From: Variovorax sp. SG517
GTDB lineage: Bacteria > Pseudomonadota > Gammaproteobacteria > Burkholderiales > Burkholderiaceae_C
DNA: 64,000 bases
Reading direction: 5' to 3'
NCBI RefSeq assembly: GCF_013376045.1
Contig: NZ_JABMJG010000003.1
Coordinates: forward strand, 248,001-312,000
Part shown: positions 49,201-58,783 of the stretch, one piece after another
Numbering within the stretch: the stretch's first letter is position 1
Layout: each line of letters starts with the position of its first letter
The notes under the pieces: model-generated
Database searches by the model: none
What the model saw: the letters and a program-made list of their open reading frames with translations, nothing else
Told to the model about the DNA's origin: nothing
Translations under genes and position numbers: made by a program

Positions 49201-50508
49201 GTGCTGAAGGATGACAAGAGCCCCGGGGCGCTGGCTGCCCTGCCCGACGAAGCCTTGATCGACGCCGTGCAGCGCCAGACCTTCCGCTACTTCTGGGACG
49301 GCGCGGATGCCGCCAGCGGCCTGGCGCTGGACCGCCGTACGCTGGTCCGCGCCACGGGCGAAGACCTGGCCGACGAGAGGGTGGCGATCGGCGGCACGGG
49401 CTTCGGCATCATGGCGCTGATCGTCGCGGTGGAGCGCGGCTGGGTCTCGCGAGAAGCGGCGCTGGAGCGCCTGGGCCGCATGCGCGACGCGCTCCTTCGC
49501 GCCAGGCGCTACCACGGCACCTTCCCGCACTTCATGGACGGGGCGAGCGGCAAGACGATCCCGATGAGCCCGAAGGACGACGCGGGCGACCTGGTCGAGA
49601 CCTCGTTCCTCTGCATGGGCCTGCTGTGCGCGCGCCAGTATTTCAACGAGGACACGGCCATGGTGCGCCGGTTGCGCGCCGACTTCGACACGCTGTGGCA
49701 CGAGGTCGAATGGAACTGGTTCACCCAGGGCGGGCGCGACGTGCTGTACTGGCACTGGAGCCCGAACCACGGCTGGGCGATGAACCACGAGGTGCATGGC
49801 TGGAACGAGTGCCTCATCACCTACTTCATGGCCGCGGCATCGCCGACCCACGCGATCGATCCGAAGGTCTACCACCGCGGCTACGCCTCCGGCCCCGACT
49901 TTCTCAATGGCCGCTCGTACCACGGCATCGAACTGCCGCTGGGACCGCCGAACGGCGGGCCGCTGTTCTTCGCGCACTACTCGTTCTGCGGCCTCGATCC
50001 GCGCGGGCTGAAGGACCGCTACGCCGACTACTGGGAGCTCAACCGCCGCCACGTGCAGGTCAACCGCGCGCACTGCATCGCCAATCCGCGCGGCTTCAAG
50101 GGCTACGGCGAATCGTGCTGGGGCCTGACCGCGAGCGACGACCCCGACGGCTACCTCGCGCACGACCCGAACAACGACAACGGCACCATCTCGCCCACGG
50201 CCGCGCTGGCCAGCCTGCCGTACGCACCCGCCGAGGTGATGAAGGTGCTGCGGCATTTCCTCACCGCGCATGGCGAGCGGCTCTGGCGGGACTACGGCTT
50301 CGTCGACGCGTTCTGCGAGTCGCGCGGCTGGTTCGCGGACACCTACCTCGCCATCGACCAGGGCCCGATCGTGGTGATGATGGAGAACCACCGCACGGGC
50401 CTGCTGTGGAAGCTGTTCATGAGCGCGCCCGAGGTGCAGGCCGGGCTGCGCCGCCTGGACTTCAGCAGCCCGCATCTGGAGTCGCCCGCGTGGGAGTCGC
50501 CTGCGTGA
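49201..50508 (+). CDS. Glycoamylase-like glycoside hydrolase (GH144-like, possible beta-1,2-glucanase)
   Basis: This is a 435-residue protein from the GTG start; an ATG at 49144 would add 19 residues. It resembles the glycoamylase/GH144 family: LIDAVQRQTFRYFWDGA at the start, DLVETSFLCMGLL, WNWF, the motif WSPNHGWAMNHEVHGWNE, FFAHYSFCGLDPRG and GESCWGLTASDDPDGY. Characterised GH144 members are endo-beta-1,2-glucanases with an all-helical (alpha/alpha)6 barrel. No signal peptide is evident, which would limit it to cytoplasmic glucans unless export is non-classical. It overlaps the GH15 gene by four bases and is divergent from GH3 across a short intergenic region. Substrate assignment rests on family resemblance only. 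Confidence 0.8.
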   Translation: MLKDDKSPGALAALPDEALIDAVQRQTFRYFWDGADAASGLALDRRTLVRATGEDLADERVAIGGTGFGIMALIVAVERGWVSREAALERLGRMRDALLRARRYHGTFPHFMDGASGKTIPMSPKDDAGDLVETSFLCMGLLCARQYFNEDTAMVRRLRADFDTLWHEVEWNWFTQGGRDVLYWHWSPNHGWAMNHEVHGWNECLITYFMAAASPTHAIDPKVYHRGYASGPDFLNGRSYHGIELPLGPPNGGPLFFAHYSFCGLDPRGLKDRYADYWELNRRHVQVNRAHCIANPRGFKGYGESCWGLTASDDPDGYLAHDPNNDNGTISPTAALASLPYAPAEVMKVLRHFLTAHGERLWRDYGFVDAFCESRGWFADTYLAIDQGPIVVMMENHRTGLLWKLFMSAPEVQAGLRRLDFSSPHLESPAWESPA

Positions 50509-51914
50509 GCTTCGGCGCGGTGAACCGGCAAGACCCGGCGCTCGAGTCCTGGCTCGAACGGCAGCTCTCGCATTCGGCGAGCGCGATGCTGAGCAGCATC
50601 TCGCCGGTGTCGATCGTCAAGCACAGGGACGGCTTCGGCCAGACCGTGCGGCCGGTCGCCGGTGCCATCGTCGCCTCGCCCGTCCTCGGCAACTACGACC
50701 CCGACCCGGACTACTTCTTCCATTGGTTCCGCGATTCCGCCGTCGTCATCGATGCGCTGCGCCTGCTCCATGCCGACCGGCGCATCGGTGACGAGGCCCT
50801 GCGGCACCTGCGCGACTTCACCCGCTTCAGCCTTGCCCTGAACGGACTCGACGGCCGCGCGGTGGTCGCGGTGCAGGACCGCAGGGCGCGCGTGGCGCCC
50901 GGACTGCTGCAGTACCTGCGCGAGGACGATGAACTCGCGGGCGTGCACGGCGACGCAGTCGTCGCCGAGACGCGGGTGAACCCCGACGGCACGCTCGACA
51001 TCCTGCGGTGGGCGCGCCCCCAGCACGACGGACCGCCGCTGCGCGCGCTGGCGCTGCTGCGCTGGGTGGCCGGCGGGCATCTCGATGCCGCGCTGCTGGC
51101 CGAGGTCGCGTCGCTGATCCGCTTCGACCTCGACTTCACGCTGCGCCACTGGCGCGAGCCCTCCTTCGACATCTGGGAGGAGGAAAGCGGCCACCACTAC
51201 TACACGCTGCGCGTCTCGGCGGCCGCGCTGGCCGAAGGCGCGGCGTGGCTGGAGGGACTGGGCGAGACGGCCGAGGCGCGGCGCTGCCGGGAGGAGTCGC
51301 AGGCCGTTCTGAGCCTGCTCGACGGCTACTGGGTGGACGAGGAAGCCGATGACGGCGGCCGCGACGGGACGCGCGGCTACTACCGTTCGCGCATGCTCCC
51401 GGACGGGCAGCCCAGCCCGAAGGCGCTGGACATCGCCGTGATCCTGTCCGCGATCCACAGTCTCGGCACCGCGCCCGCGCACGGCCCGACCGATGCGCGC
51501 ATGCAGGCCACGCTGGCGCGGCTCGACGCGCTGTTCGACGCGGCCTACCCGATCAACCACGGCCGCGCTGCTGGCCATGGCGCTGCGATGGGGCGGTACG
51601 ACGGCGACGTGTACTGCTCGGGCGGCGCGTACTACTTCTCGACGCTCGGCGCCGCCGAGTTCTGCTTCCGCGCCGCGGCGGCGGAGGGCGGCGACGCGCG
51701 CCATCGGCGGCAGTGGCTGGAGCGCGGCGACGCCTACCTCGCCACCGTGCGCGCCTACACGCCGAAAAGCGGCGACCTGTCGGAACAGTTCGACCAGCGC
51801 AGCGGCGCGCAGACCTCGGCGAAGCAGCTCGCCTGGAGCCATGCCGCCTTCATTTCGTGCGTCTCGGCGCGCCGCGCCGCGCTCGCCGCCAGCCAGGCGC
51901 CGCAGCAGGGATGA
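50505..51914 (+). CDS. Glycoside hydrolase family 15 (glucoamylase-type)
   Basis: This 469-residue protein starts at a GTG that overlaps the previous stop. GH15 hallmarks are NYDPDPDYFFHWFRDSAVV (about 63-81), the general acid in FDIWEEESGHHYYTLRV and the C-terminal LSEQFDQRSG, where the second catalytic Glu lies. The family releases glucose from alpha-1,4-glucans or related oligosaccharides. No signal peptide is present. It is tightly coupled to the GH144-like gene and the following ABC gene by four-base overlaps, so the three are probably made together. In-frame upstream GTGs are less likely. Confidence 0.9.
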   Translation: MSFGAVNRQDPALESWLERQLSHSASAMLSSISPVSIVKHRDGFGQTVRPVAGAIVASPVLGNYDPDPDYFFHWFRDSAVVIDALRLLHADRRIGDEALRHLRDFTRFSLALNGLDGRAVVAVQDRRARVAPGLLQYLREDDELAGVHGDAVVAETRVNPDGTLDILRWARPQHDGPPLRALALLRWVAGGHLDAALLAEVASLIRFDLDFTLRHWREPSFDIWEEESGHHYYTLRVSAAALAEGAAWLEGLGETAEARRCREESQAVLSLLDGYWVDEEADDGGRDGTRGYYRSRMLPDGQPSPKALDIAVILSAIHSLGTAPAHGPTDARMQATLARLDALFDAAYPINHGRAAGHGAAMGRYDGDVYCSGGAYYFSTLGAAEFCFRAAAAEGGDARHRRQWLERGDAYLATVRAYTPKSGDLSEQFDQRSGAQTSAKQLAWSHAAFISCVSARRAALAASQAPQQG

Positions 51915-53671
51915 GCACGAGCCCGGACGACCGCACCGAGCCGGCCGCAAGGGTCGGCGTCTTCGGCCAGGTCGGCGAGCTGCTCGGCGCCCTGCGCGTG
52001 TCTCCTGTCGCGAAGAAGCTGGTCGGCCTGCTGGCCGCGATCGTCGTGGTGATCGGGCTCACGGCGTATGGGCAGATCGAGCTCAACAGCTGGAACAAGC
52101 CCTTCTACGACGCGATCTCGCGCCGCGACCTGAACGAATTCATCGTGCAGGTCGGCGTCTTCGCGGTGATCGCGGGCGCGCTGCTGGTGCTGAACGTCGC
52201 GCAGCGGTGGCTGAGCGAAACCCTGCAGATGAGGCTGCGCGAGGCCGTGGTCAGCGACCTCGTCGGGCTGTGGCTGCAGCCGCGCCGTGCGTTCTGGCTC
52301 CAGGCCAGCGGCCCGATGGGGGCTCACCCCGACCAGCGCATGCACGAGGACACGCTGAAGCTGTGCGACCTCTCGGTCAACCTCGGCGTGGGCCTGCTGC
52401 AGGCCACGATGCTGTTCGGCAGCTTCGCGAGCGTGCTGTGGGTGCTCTCCAAGGACTTCAGCATCTTCTTCAACGGCCAGGACCACGTGCTGCCGGGCTT
52501 CATGCTGTGGGCGGCGATCGGCTACGCGGTCGTCGGCTCGCTGGTCACCTACTGGGTGGGCAATGGCCTGATTTCGCGCAACGCCGAACGCTACGCGCGC
52601 GAGGGCGAGCTGCGCTTCTCGCTCACGCGCATCAACGAGCACCTCGACGGCGTCTCCCTGGCCGGCGGCGAGGCCGACGAGAAGCGCCGCGTCGCGCTGC
52701 ATTTCGGCGACGTGCTGCGCGCCACCTCGCGCGTGGTGCTCGGGCTGACCAACCTGACCTGGGCCACCGCGGGCTTCGGCTGGGTCACCGTCATCGCGCC
52801 GACGCTGGTGGCGGCGCCGCTGTATTTCTCGGGCAAGGTGTCCTTCGGCGGCCTGATGATGGCCGCCGCGGCCTTCACGCAGGCGCAGTCGTCGCTGCGC
52901 TGGTTCGTCGACAACTTCAGCATCATTGCCGACTGGCGCGCCACGCTGCTGCGCGTGACCGACCTGCGACGGATGCTGGCCTCCGACCTGGAATCGCAGG
53001 CGGGCGGCAGCCGCATCGCCTACGAGGAGGGCGAAGAAGGGACGCTCGCGATCGATGCGCTCGAGGTCCGCTCCTGGAGCGGCCATGACCGGCTGGACGT
53101 GCCGGGGCTCGCCGTGCGGCCCGGCCAGTGCGTGCTGGTCCTCGGCACGCCGGGCACCGAGAAGACGCTGCTGTTCCGGGCGCTCGCGGGCCTGTGGCCC
53201 TGGGGCTCGGGCACCGTGCGAAGACCCGTCGGCGAGACGATCCACTACATGCCGCGCGGCACGCCCTACATTCCCCGCGGCACGCTGGCCGAGGTGCTGT
53301 CGTATGCGATGGAGCCGGCGACCTATCCGCGGGAAGCGCTGGTGGCCGCGCTGCAGAGCGTTGGCCTGCACCGCCTGGAGCCCCTGCTGGACAGGACGGG
53401 CCGCTGGGAGAGCGAACTCAGCATGGACGAGCAGCTGCGCCTGGGCTTCGCCCGCGTGGTGCTGCAGGCGCCGCCCTGGCTGGTGATGGACGAGGCCTTC
53501 GGCGCCTTCGACGACGACACGCTCGAACTGATAATCGGCGCGCTGGGCAAGCTCACGCGCACGGGCATCATTCACATAGGCTCGGCCGGCGGGGCGCACG
53601 ACCGGCTGTTCACGCAGGTGGTGCATCTGGTCAAGGCGCCGCACGACGTGCCCGAGGAGCCGCGACCATGA
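51911..53671 (+). CDS. SbmA/BacA-like ABC transporter with degenerate ATPase domain
   Basis: This 586-residue fused membrane/ATPase protein resembles the YddA/BclA/SbmA family. Residues about 35-340 hold around six membrane helices and the family motif LNSWNKPFYDAISRRD (58-73). The C-terminal ATPase domain is eroded: Walker A reads GTPGTEKT (412-419) with Glu where Gly normally precedes Lys, the signature is LSMDEQ where LSGGEQ is expected, and the H-loop reads IGSAGG with no His. Walker B LVMDEAFGAFD is intact. Relatives import peptides, including Pro-rich ones. It may be an ATP-independent or regulatory form. It sits between GH15 and an S15-type hydrolase with overlapping codons. Confidence 0.82.
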   Translation: MSTSPDDRTEPAARVGVFGQVGELLGALRVSPVAKKLVGLLAAIVVVIGLTAYGQIELNSWNKPFYDAISRRDLNEFIVQVGVFAVIAGALLVLNVAQRWLSETLQMRLREAVVSDLVGLWLQPRRAFWLQASGPMGAHPDQRMHEDTLKLCDLSVNLGVGLLQATMLFGSFASVLWVLSKDFSIFFNGQDHVLPGFMLWAAIGYAVVGSLVTYWVGNGLISRNAERYAREGELRFSLTRINEHLDGVSLAGGEADEKRRVALHFGDVLRATSRVVLGLTNLTWATAGFGWVTVIAPTLVAAPLYFSGKVSFGGLMMAAAAFTQAQSSLRWFVDNFSIIADWRATLLRVTDLRRMLASDLESQAGGSRIAYEEGEEGTLAIDALEVRSWSGHDRLDVPGLAVRPGQCVLVLGTPGTEKTLLFRALAGLWPWGSGTVRRPVGETIHYMPRGTPYIPRGTLAEVLSYAMEPATYPREALVAALQSVGLHRLEPLLDRTGRWESELSMDEQLRLGFARVVLQAPPWLVMDEAFGAFDDDTLELIIGALGKLTRTGIIHIGSAGGAHDRLFTQVVHLVKAPHDVPEEPRP

Positions 53672-55959
53672 GACGCAAAGTGTCGACCGTCAGCCGCGTG
53701 CGCCGCGCCCTCATGCGGCTGGGTCTCGCGCTGCCTGCCTTGCCCTCGTGGACCTGGGCGGCGGACTTCGGCTTCCGGCCGCCGCGCGATCCGGACGATC
53801 CCGCCGCCGAGGGCCTGATGCGCGATCTGGCCGAGCGCATCCTGCCCGTGTACCAGGACGCGGACACCGACTCCTTCCTGGCCAACGTGACCGCCCTGCA
53901 GATCGTCAGCGGCGCCTACCGCGCGGCCGCTGGCAGCAGCAAGTCCCTGCGCGAGCGGCGCCAGGGCAAGCCCTTCGACCTGCTGGCCGAGCGGGCGGTG
54001 CTCGACGGCATCTATGCGAACGCGCGCATGCTCGAGGCGGACGGGCGCACCGGCTTCGCCGAAGCCTATGCGCGCTCGTTCCACGAACTGGTGTCGCCGC
54101 TCGACAACCCGCAGGCGCAGGCCGTCATGGCGCGGCTGGAGATTCCGCCGGCGGCGTTCAGGGAGCCGCTGCGCCAGGCTTTCGACCAGTGGCGCGCGAA
54201 GGGCAGCCTGCCGGAGGCCGATGCCCTGGCACTGGTGCGGACCTGGCTGTCCTACCAGTCGCGCCGCGGCTTCAATGCGCTGCTGCCCGAATTGTTCGCG
54301 GCGCAGAACGGCAGCCGCTACGTGGCGGAAGCCGACGTGAGGATTCCCGTGCGCGGGGGCGTCATCCATGCCAGCGTGATCCGGCCCGGCCGTGCCGATG
54401 GAGGCCTGCCGGCGCTGCTGCGCTTCACGCTCGACCCTTCGGAAGACGACGCCCGCCTGAGCGCCGCCAGGGGTTACGTGGGCGTCACCGCGTACGTGCG
54501 CGGGCGCACGCCCGACGGCAAGGGCGCGGTGTGGCCGTTCGTGCGCGACGGCGATGACGCCGCCGCAGTCATCGACTGGATCGCCCGGCAGCCGTGGAGC
54601 GACGGCCGCGTCGCGATGCTCGGCGAAGGCTACTCCGGCTACGCCGCCTGGGCGGCGGCCCGCAGGAAGCCGCCGGCGCTCAAGGCCATCGCCACCATCG
54701 CGCCGATGGCGCCGGGCATCGACTTCCCGATGGCGGGGCAGATCTTCCGCAACGCCATGGTCCGCTGGGCGCAGGAGCACGCGCTGGCCGAGCCGCTGCA
54801 CGCCGGCATCGACGCCGACGCGGGCCCCGATGCGGTCTGGCAGGCACTGGACGCGCGCTGGCACCGCGGCAACCGACCCTACTGGGACATCGACCGCGTG
54901 CTGCTGGGCAAGCGCAGCAGGCTGATCCGGTCCTGGCTGACGCACCCGAGCCACGACCGCTTCTGGCAGAAGTTCCTGCCCTCGGCGCAGCAGTTCGCGC
55001 GCATCGACATCCCGGTGCTCGGCATCGCCGGCTACTACGGCGCCGATGCCGGCGCGCTCTATTTCCACAACGAGCATCTTCGCAACCGGCCGCAGGCCGA
55101 CACGACGCTGCTGCTCGGCCCCTACGACGCGGGTTCGATCCGGCGCGGCACGGCGGCCACGCTGCGCGGCTACACGACCGACCCCGTCGCGCGCGTCGAC
55201 CTGCCCGGGCTGCGCTACCAATGGCTAGACCACGTCCTGAAGGGCGCCGACAAACCTTCGCTGCTGCTGGACCGCGTCAATTACCAGGTGATGGGCGCGG
55301 ACCGCTGGCGCCACGTGCCGGCACTGGAGGCGCCGGAGCGCCCCCGGCTGCGCCTGTACCTCGACACCCGCAGGCGCGACGAACCGCACGGCCTGCTGCC
55401 ATCGCCCTCCGAGGGCGGCGGCAATGCGCGGCTCGCGGTCGATCTGGCCGATCGACGAGACGCGCGCATCCCCTGGCCGGACGCGTTGCGAGCGGACCGG
55501 CTGACGGCGCGCAACGGCATCAGCTTCGCCAGCGATCCGCTGACCGAAGACACCGAAATCGCCGGCAGCCTGCGCGGCGTGTTCGACATCACGCCGTCGC
55601 GGCAGGACATGGACTTCAACGTCTCGCTGTACGAGCAGACGGCGAGCGGCGAATACCTGCTGCTGTTCGATCCCTACGACTTCCGCGCCAGCTATGCCGG
55701 CCATCGCGTGCGCCGGCGGCTCCTGCGGGCGGGGGAGCGGCAGCTGCTTGCGTTCACCACCGAGCGCGTGACGGCTCGCAGGCTCTCGGCAGGCAGCCGC
55801 ATCGTGCTGGTGGTCGGCATCAACCGGCGCGCCGACAGGCAGGTCAACTACGGCAGCGGCAAGGACGTGAACTCCGAAACCATCGCCGACGCGAAATGGC
55901 CCGTGCGCGTGCGCTGGCACGCGCGCAGCTACATCGAGATCCAGGGCGGCAAGCCCTGA
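53668..55959 (+). CDS. Exported CocE/NonD (S15-type) hydrolase
   Basis: This 763-residue protein has an Arg-rich N-terminus and a hydrophobic signal-like stretch ending in SWTWAADF near residue 32, so export is likely. A helical region of about 180 residues precedes the hydrolase domain, which begins near VRIPVRGGVIHASV (224-237). The nucleophile is Ser323 in GEGYSGYAAW. A C-terminal jelly-roll domain (from about 545) completes the Xaa-Pro dipeptidyl-peptidase/cocaine-esterase architecture. Such enzymes cleave Xaa-Pro dipeptides or acyl esters; which applies here cannot be told. It is the fourth gene of the overlapping GH144-GH15-ABC set. Confidence 0.85.
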   Translation: MRRKVSTVSRVRRALMRLGLALPALPSWTWAADFGFRPPRDPDDPAAEGLMRDLAERILPVYQDADTDSFLANVTALQIVSGAYRAAAGSSKSLRERRQGKPFDLLAERAVLDGIYANARMLEADGRTGFAEAYARSFHELVSPLDNPQAQAVMARLEIPPAAFREPLRQAFDQWRAKGSLPEADALALVRTWLSYQSRRGFNALLPELFAAQNGSRYVAEADVRIPVRGGVIHASVIRPGRADGGLPALLRFTLDPSEDDARLSAARGYVGVTAYVRGRTPDGKGAVWPFVRDGDDAAAVIDWIARQPWSDGRVAMLGEGYSGYAAWAAARRKPPALKAIATIAPMAPGIDFPMAGQIFRNAMVRWAQEHALAEPLHAGIDADAGPDAVWQALDARWHRGNRPYWDIDRVLLGKRSRLIRSWLTHPSHDRFWQKFLPSAQQFARIDIPVLGIAGYYGADAGALYFHNEHLRNRPQADTTLLLGPYDAGSIRRGTAATLRGYTTDPVARVDLPGLRYQWLDHVLKGADKPSLLLDRVNYQVMGADRWRHVPALEAPERPRLRLYLDTRRRDEPHGLLPSPSEGGGNARLAVDLADRRDARIPWPDALRADRLTARNGISFASDPLTEDTEIAGSLRGVFDITPSRQDMDFNVSLYEQTASGEYLLLFDPYDFRASYAGHRVRRRLLRAGERQLLAFTTERVTARRLSAGSRIVLVVGINRRADRQVNYGSGKDVNSETIADAKWPVRVRWHARSYIEIQGGKP

Positions 55960-55986
55960 TTCCCTGCCGCGCTTTCCCGGTCGCGC

Positions 55987-57585
55987 TCAGGTGCCGATCA
56001 CGACGCCTTCGCCGGGCGCCAGTACCAAGGGGCCATCGATCGATCCGGCGCGCTCGGGATCGGTCGATGCCAGCACCACAGGCTGCCGCGGCAACAGCGC
56101 TGGCGGCACGGGCGCTGCGGCGGCACCGAAGTTCAGGACAACCACCAGCCGCTGTCCCTCGCACTCGCGCGCGTAGGCGAGAACCTCGTCGCCGGCCTCG
56201 AGCGCTTCATGGCTGCCCCGGTGCAGCGCGGGCTTCGCGCGGCGCAGTGCGATCAGGCGCCCGTGGAGCGCCAGCATGGAACGCGGGTCGCGCGACTGCG
56301 CCTCGACGTTGCACGTTCGCCAGTCGGCCGCCAGCCGCAGCCACGGCGTGCCGGTCGTGAAGCCCGCGTGTTCCGCGGCGCTCCACTGCATCGGCGTTCT
56401 CACCGGATCGCGACCCAGGCCCATGCCGGGCTTGTTCTTCTCGAACGGGTCCTGCACTTCGTCGGCGGGAATGGGAACGTCCGCCATGCCGATCTCGTCG
56501 CCGTAGTAGATCGTCGGCGTGCCGCGCAGCGTGAGCAGCAGCATGGCCGCGAGCCGGGCCATGCGCGGCCCGGCGCGGCTCGCGATGCGGGACTTGTCGT
56601 GGTTGCCCAGCACCCAGTTCGGCTGGGCGCCGGGGGGCAGGGCGGCTTCGTAGTCGCGCACGAAGCGGTCGATGCGCGCCGCCTGCCACTCGGTCGATAT
56701 CAGCTGGAAGTTGAAGGGCAGCTGCAGGCCTTCCGCATTCGGGCCGTAGTAGGCGACCAGCCGGTCGAGCGGCAGGTAGAGCTCGCCGATCAGCACGCGC
56801 GACGAGCGCGCGTCGCTGAACTCGTCGACCACGTAGCGCATCTCGGCCACGATCGGCTGCACCTCGGGCAGGTCGGTGTTGTAGAGCATCGTCCAGCGCA
56901 GGAACGGGTCCTGGCCCTCGACGAAGTCCAGGTTCGGCGGGTTGTCGCGGAACTGCGCGTCCTTGACGATCTGGGAGAGCACGTCCACGCGGAACCCGTC
57001 CACGCCGCGCCGCAGCCAGAAGCGCATCACCTCGTACATCGCGGCGCGCACCTCGGGGTTGCGCCAGTTGAGGTCGGGCTGCTCCTTCAGGAACGAATGG
57101 GCGTAGTACTGGCCGGTGGCCGCATCGAAGCTCCAGGCCGGGCCGCCGAAGTTGCTGAGCCAGTTGTTGGGCGGCCCGCCGCCGGGGGCGGGGTCGCGCC
57201 AGATGTACCAGTCGCGATGCGGATCGCTGCGTGCGCTGCGGCTGTGCACGAACCACGGATGGCGATCGGAGGTGTGGTTGGGCACGAAGTCCATGATGAG
57301 CCTGAGCCCCTTCGCGTGGGCCTCCCGCACCAGCGCATCGAAACTATCGAGCGTGCCGAAGCGCGGATCGATGTCGCAGAAGTTGGAGATGTCGTAGCCG
57401 AAGTCGGCCATCGGCGACGGGTAGACCGGCGAGATCCAGACGGCATCGACGCCGAGCGAGACCAGGTGGTCCAGCCGTGCCCGGATGCCGTCGAGGTCTC
57501 CGATGCCGTCGCCGTCGCTGTCCTGGAACGAACGCGGATAGACCTGATAGACGATGCCGTGCTTCCACCAGTCGTCGGCTGACAT
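55987..57585 (-). CDS. GH13 alpha-glucosidase (oligo-1,6-glucosidase-type)
   Basis: This 532-residue enzyme starts at the ATG at 57585, supported by GAAAGG on the minus strand at 57597-57592; an upstream in-frame ATG at 57648 adds an unlikely leader. It begins WWKHGIVYQVYPRSF and has the GH13 conserved regions: DFVPNH (99-104), GFRVDV with nucleophile Asp201, IGELY with acid/base Glu268 and NHD with Asp330. The pattern QDSDGDGIGDL near residue 21 is a calcium-type loop common in this group. It hydrolyses terminal alpha-glucosidic bonds in the cytoplasm. It is divergent from the LysR gene across 93 bases, so LysR could control it. Confidence 0.92.
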   Translation of the reverse strand: MSADDWWKHGIVYQVYPRSFQDSDGDGIGDLDGIRARLDHLVSLGVDAVWISPVYPSPMADFGYDISNFCDIDPRFGTLDSFDALVREAHAKGLRLIMDFVPNHTSDRHPWFVHSRSARSDPHRDWYIWRDPAPGGGPPNNWLSNFGGPAWSFDAATGQYYAHSFLKEQPDLNWRNPEVRAAMYEVMRFWLRRGVDGFRVDVLSQIVKDAQFRDNPPNLDFVEGQDPFLRWTMLYNTDLPEVQPIVAEMRYVVDEFSDARSSRVLIGELYLPLDRLVAYYGPNAEGLQLPFNFQLISTEWQAARIDRFVRDYEAALPPGAQPNWVLGNHDKSRIASRAGPRMARLAAMLLLTLRGTPTIYYGDEIGMADVPIPADEVQDPFEKNKPGMGLGRDPVRTPMQWSAAEHAGFTTGTPWLRLAADWRTCNVEAQSRDPRSMLALHGRLIALRRAKPALHRGSHEALEAGDEVLAYARECEGQRLVVVLNFGAAAAPVPPALLPRQPVVLASTDPERAGSIDGPLVLAPGEGVVIGT

Positions 57586-57678
57586 CTTGAACCTTTCACC
57601 GGTTTGGATCGGGCCATTGTCTACAGAAAGGAAAGCGCGCGGGGACATCGTCGGCGCGCCGATATCGGAAAATCAGGC

Positions 57679-58605
57679 ATGAACCTGCGACAGATCGAGG
57701 TATTCCGCGCGGTGATGATCACCGGCTCCGTCAGCGGCGCCGCGCGGCTGCTCCATGTTTCCATTCCGGCCGTCAGCCGGCTGCTCTCGCATACCGAGAC
57801 GCGCCTGGGCTTCCTGCTCTTCGAACGGGTGAAGGGACGCCTGCATGCCACGGCGGAGGCGCGGCGCCTGTACCTGGAAGTCGAGCAGGTCTATGGCGGC
57901 GTGCAGCGCATCGGCAGCCTTTCGCACGAGCTCGCGCTGCGGCGGCGCAGCCTGCTGAGCATTCTCTCGAGCCCGAGCATCGGGCAGACGCTGGTGCCGC
58001 AGGCGATCGCGCAGCTGCGCAACGCGATGCCCGACGTGCAGGTCCATTTCCACTGCCTCACGCACGAGGCGCTGAAGGAGCGCATCCTGCAGCAGCGGGC
58101 CGACCTGGGCATTTCCACCTTTCCGGTCGACCACCCGAACCTCGCCACCAAACCTCTGGCCAGCAGCCGCCTGATGTGCATCTGCCCGCGCAGCCACCCG
58201 CTGGCCGCGTACCAGGAAGTCGGCCTGGACGAGCTGCTGCCCCACGAGTTCATCGGCTATCCGCACGGCTCGCCGCTGGGCCTGCGCATCGACCAGATGT
58301 TCGAGACCCGCGATGCCTCGCCGCGCATCAGCGTGGAAGTCACCTCGCCCCAGTACGCCTGCTCGCTGGTGCATGCCGGCGCGGGCGTGGCGCTGGTGGA
58401 CGAGTATTCGCTGCAGGGCTGGCTGGGTTCGCACTTCGTGGCGATACCGGTGCGCGACGCACTGCCGATCGTGGCCGACCTGGTGTACCTGCAGACCGAG
58501 CCGCTGTCGCCCGCGGCCCAGGCGCTGCTGCGCGCGCTGCACAGCGTGCTGCTGCAGCGCGGGCTGGCGCTGCCTCTGGCGGACGACGACGAGATCCTGC
58601 GCTGA
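57679..58605 (+). CDS. LysR-family transcriptional regulator
   Basis: This 308-residue regulator has a winged helix-turn-helix at residues 1-60 (MNLRQIEVFRAVMITGSVSG, then AARLLHVSIPAVSRLLSHTE) and a periplasmic-binding-protein-like effector domain after about 90. The ATG at 57679 is chosen because the usual LysR N-terminus begins there. It lies upstream of the D-amino-acid salvage genes on the same strand and is divergent from GH13. The first option is control of the downstream operon, whose effector may be an N-carbamoyl or acyl D-amino acid; this is inferred from position. Confidence 0.9.
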   Translation: MNLRQIEVFRAVMITGSVSGAARLLHVSIPAVSRLLSHTETRLGFLLFERVKGRLHATAEARRLYLEVEQVYGGVQRIGSLSHELALRRRSLLSILSSPSIGQTLVPQAIAQLRNAMPDVQVHFHCLTHEALKERILQQRADLGISTFPVDHPNLATKPLASSRLMCICPRSHPLAAYQEVGLDELLPHEFIGYPHGSPLGLRIDQMFETRDASPRISVEVTSPQYACSLVHAGAGVALVDEYSLQGWLGSHFVAIPVRDALPIVADLVYLQTEPLSPAAQALLRALHSVLLQRGLALPLADDDEILR

Positions 58606-58783
58606 GCGCGTCCCGAGGGGCTTGCCGCGCCCTGCGCCGGTGCGGCGGGGCGCCTGCGCACCATCGGAAGGCAGGCCTTTAGCACGCTGTTAAACCCGAG
58701 CGACAAATCGGAATTCGACGTCGCGCGAACCGCTTCGAATAATCGATTGCACCAGTCACACGGCTGCAACGAAGAAGGTTCAG

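Noticed and set aside
58680..58760. LysR-type T-N11-A operator upstream of the D-carbamoylase gene
   Set aside because: Several loose matches exist and none stands out as a clear inverted repeat; evidence is too weak to report as a feature.
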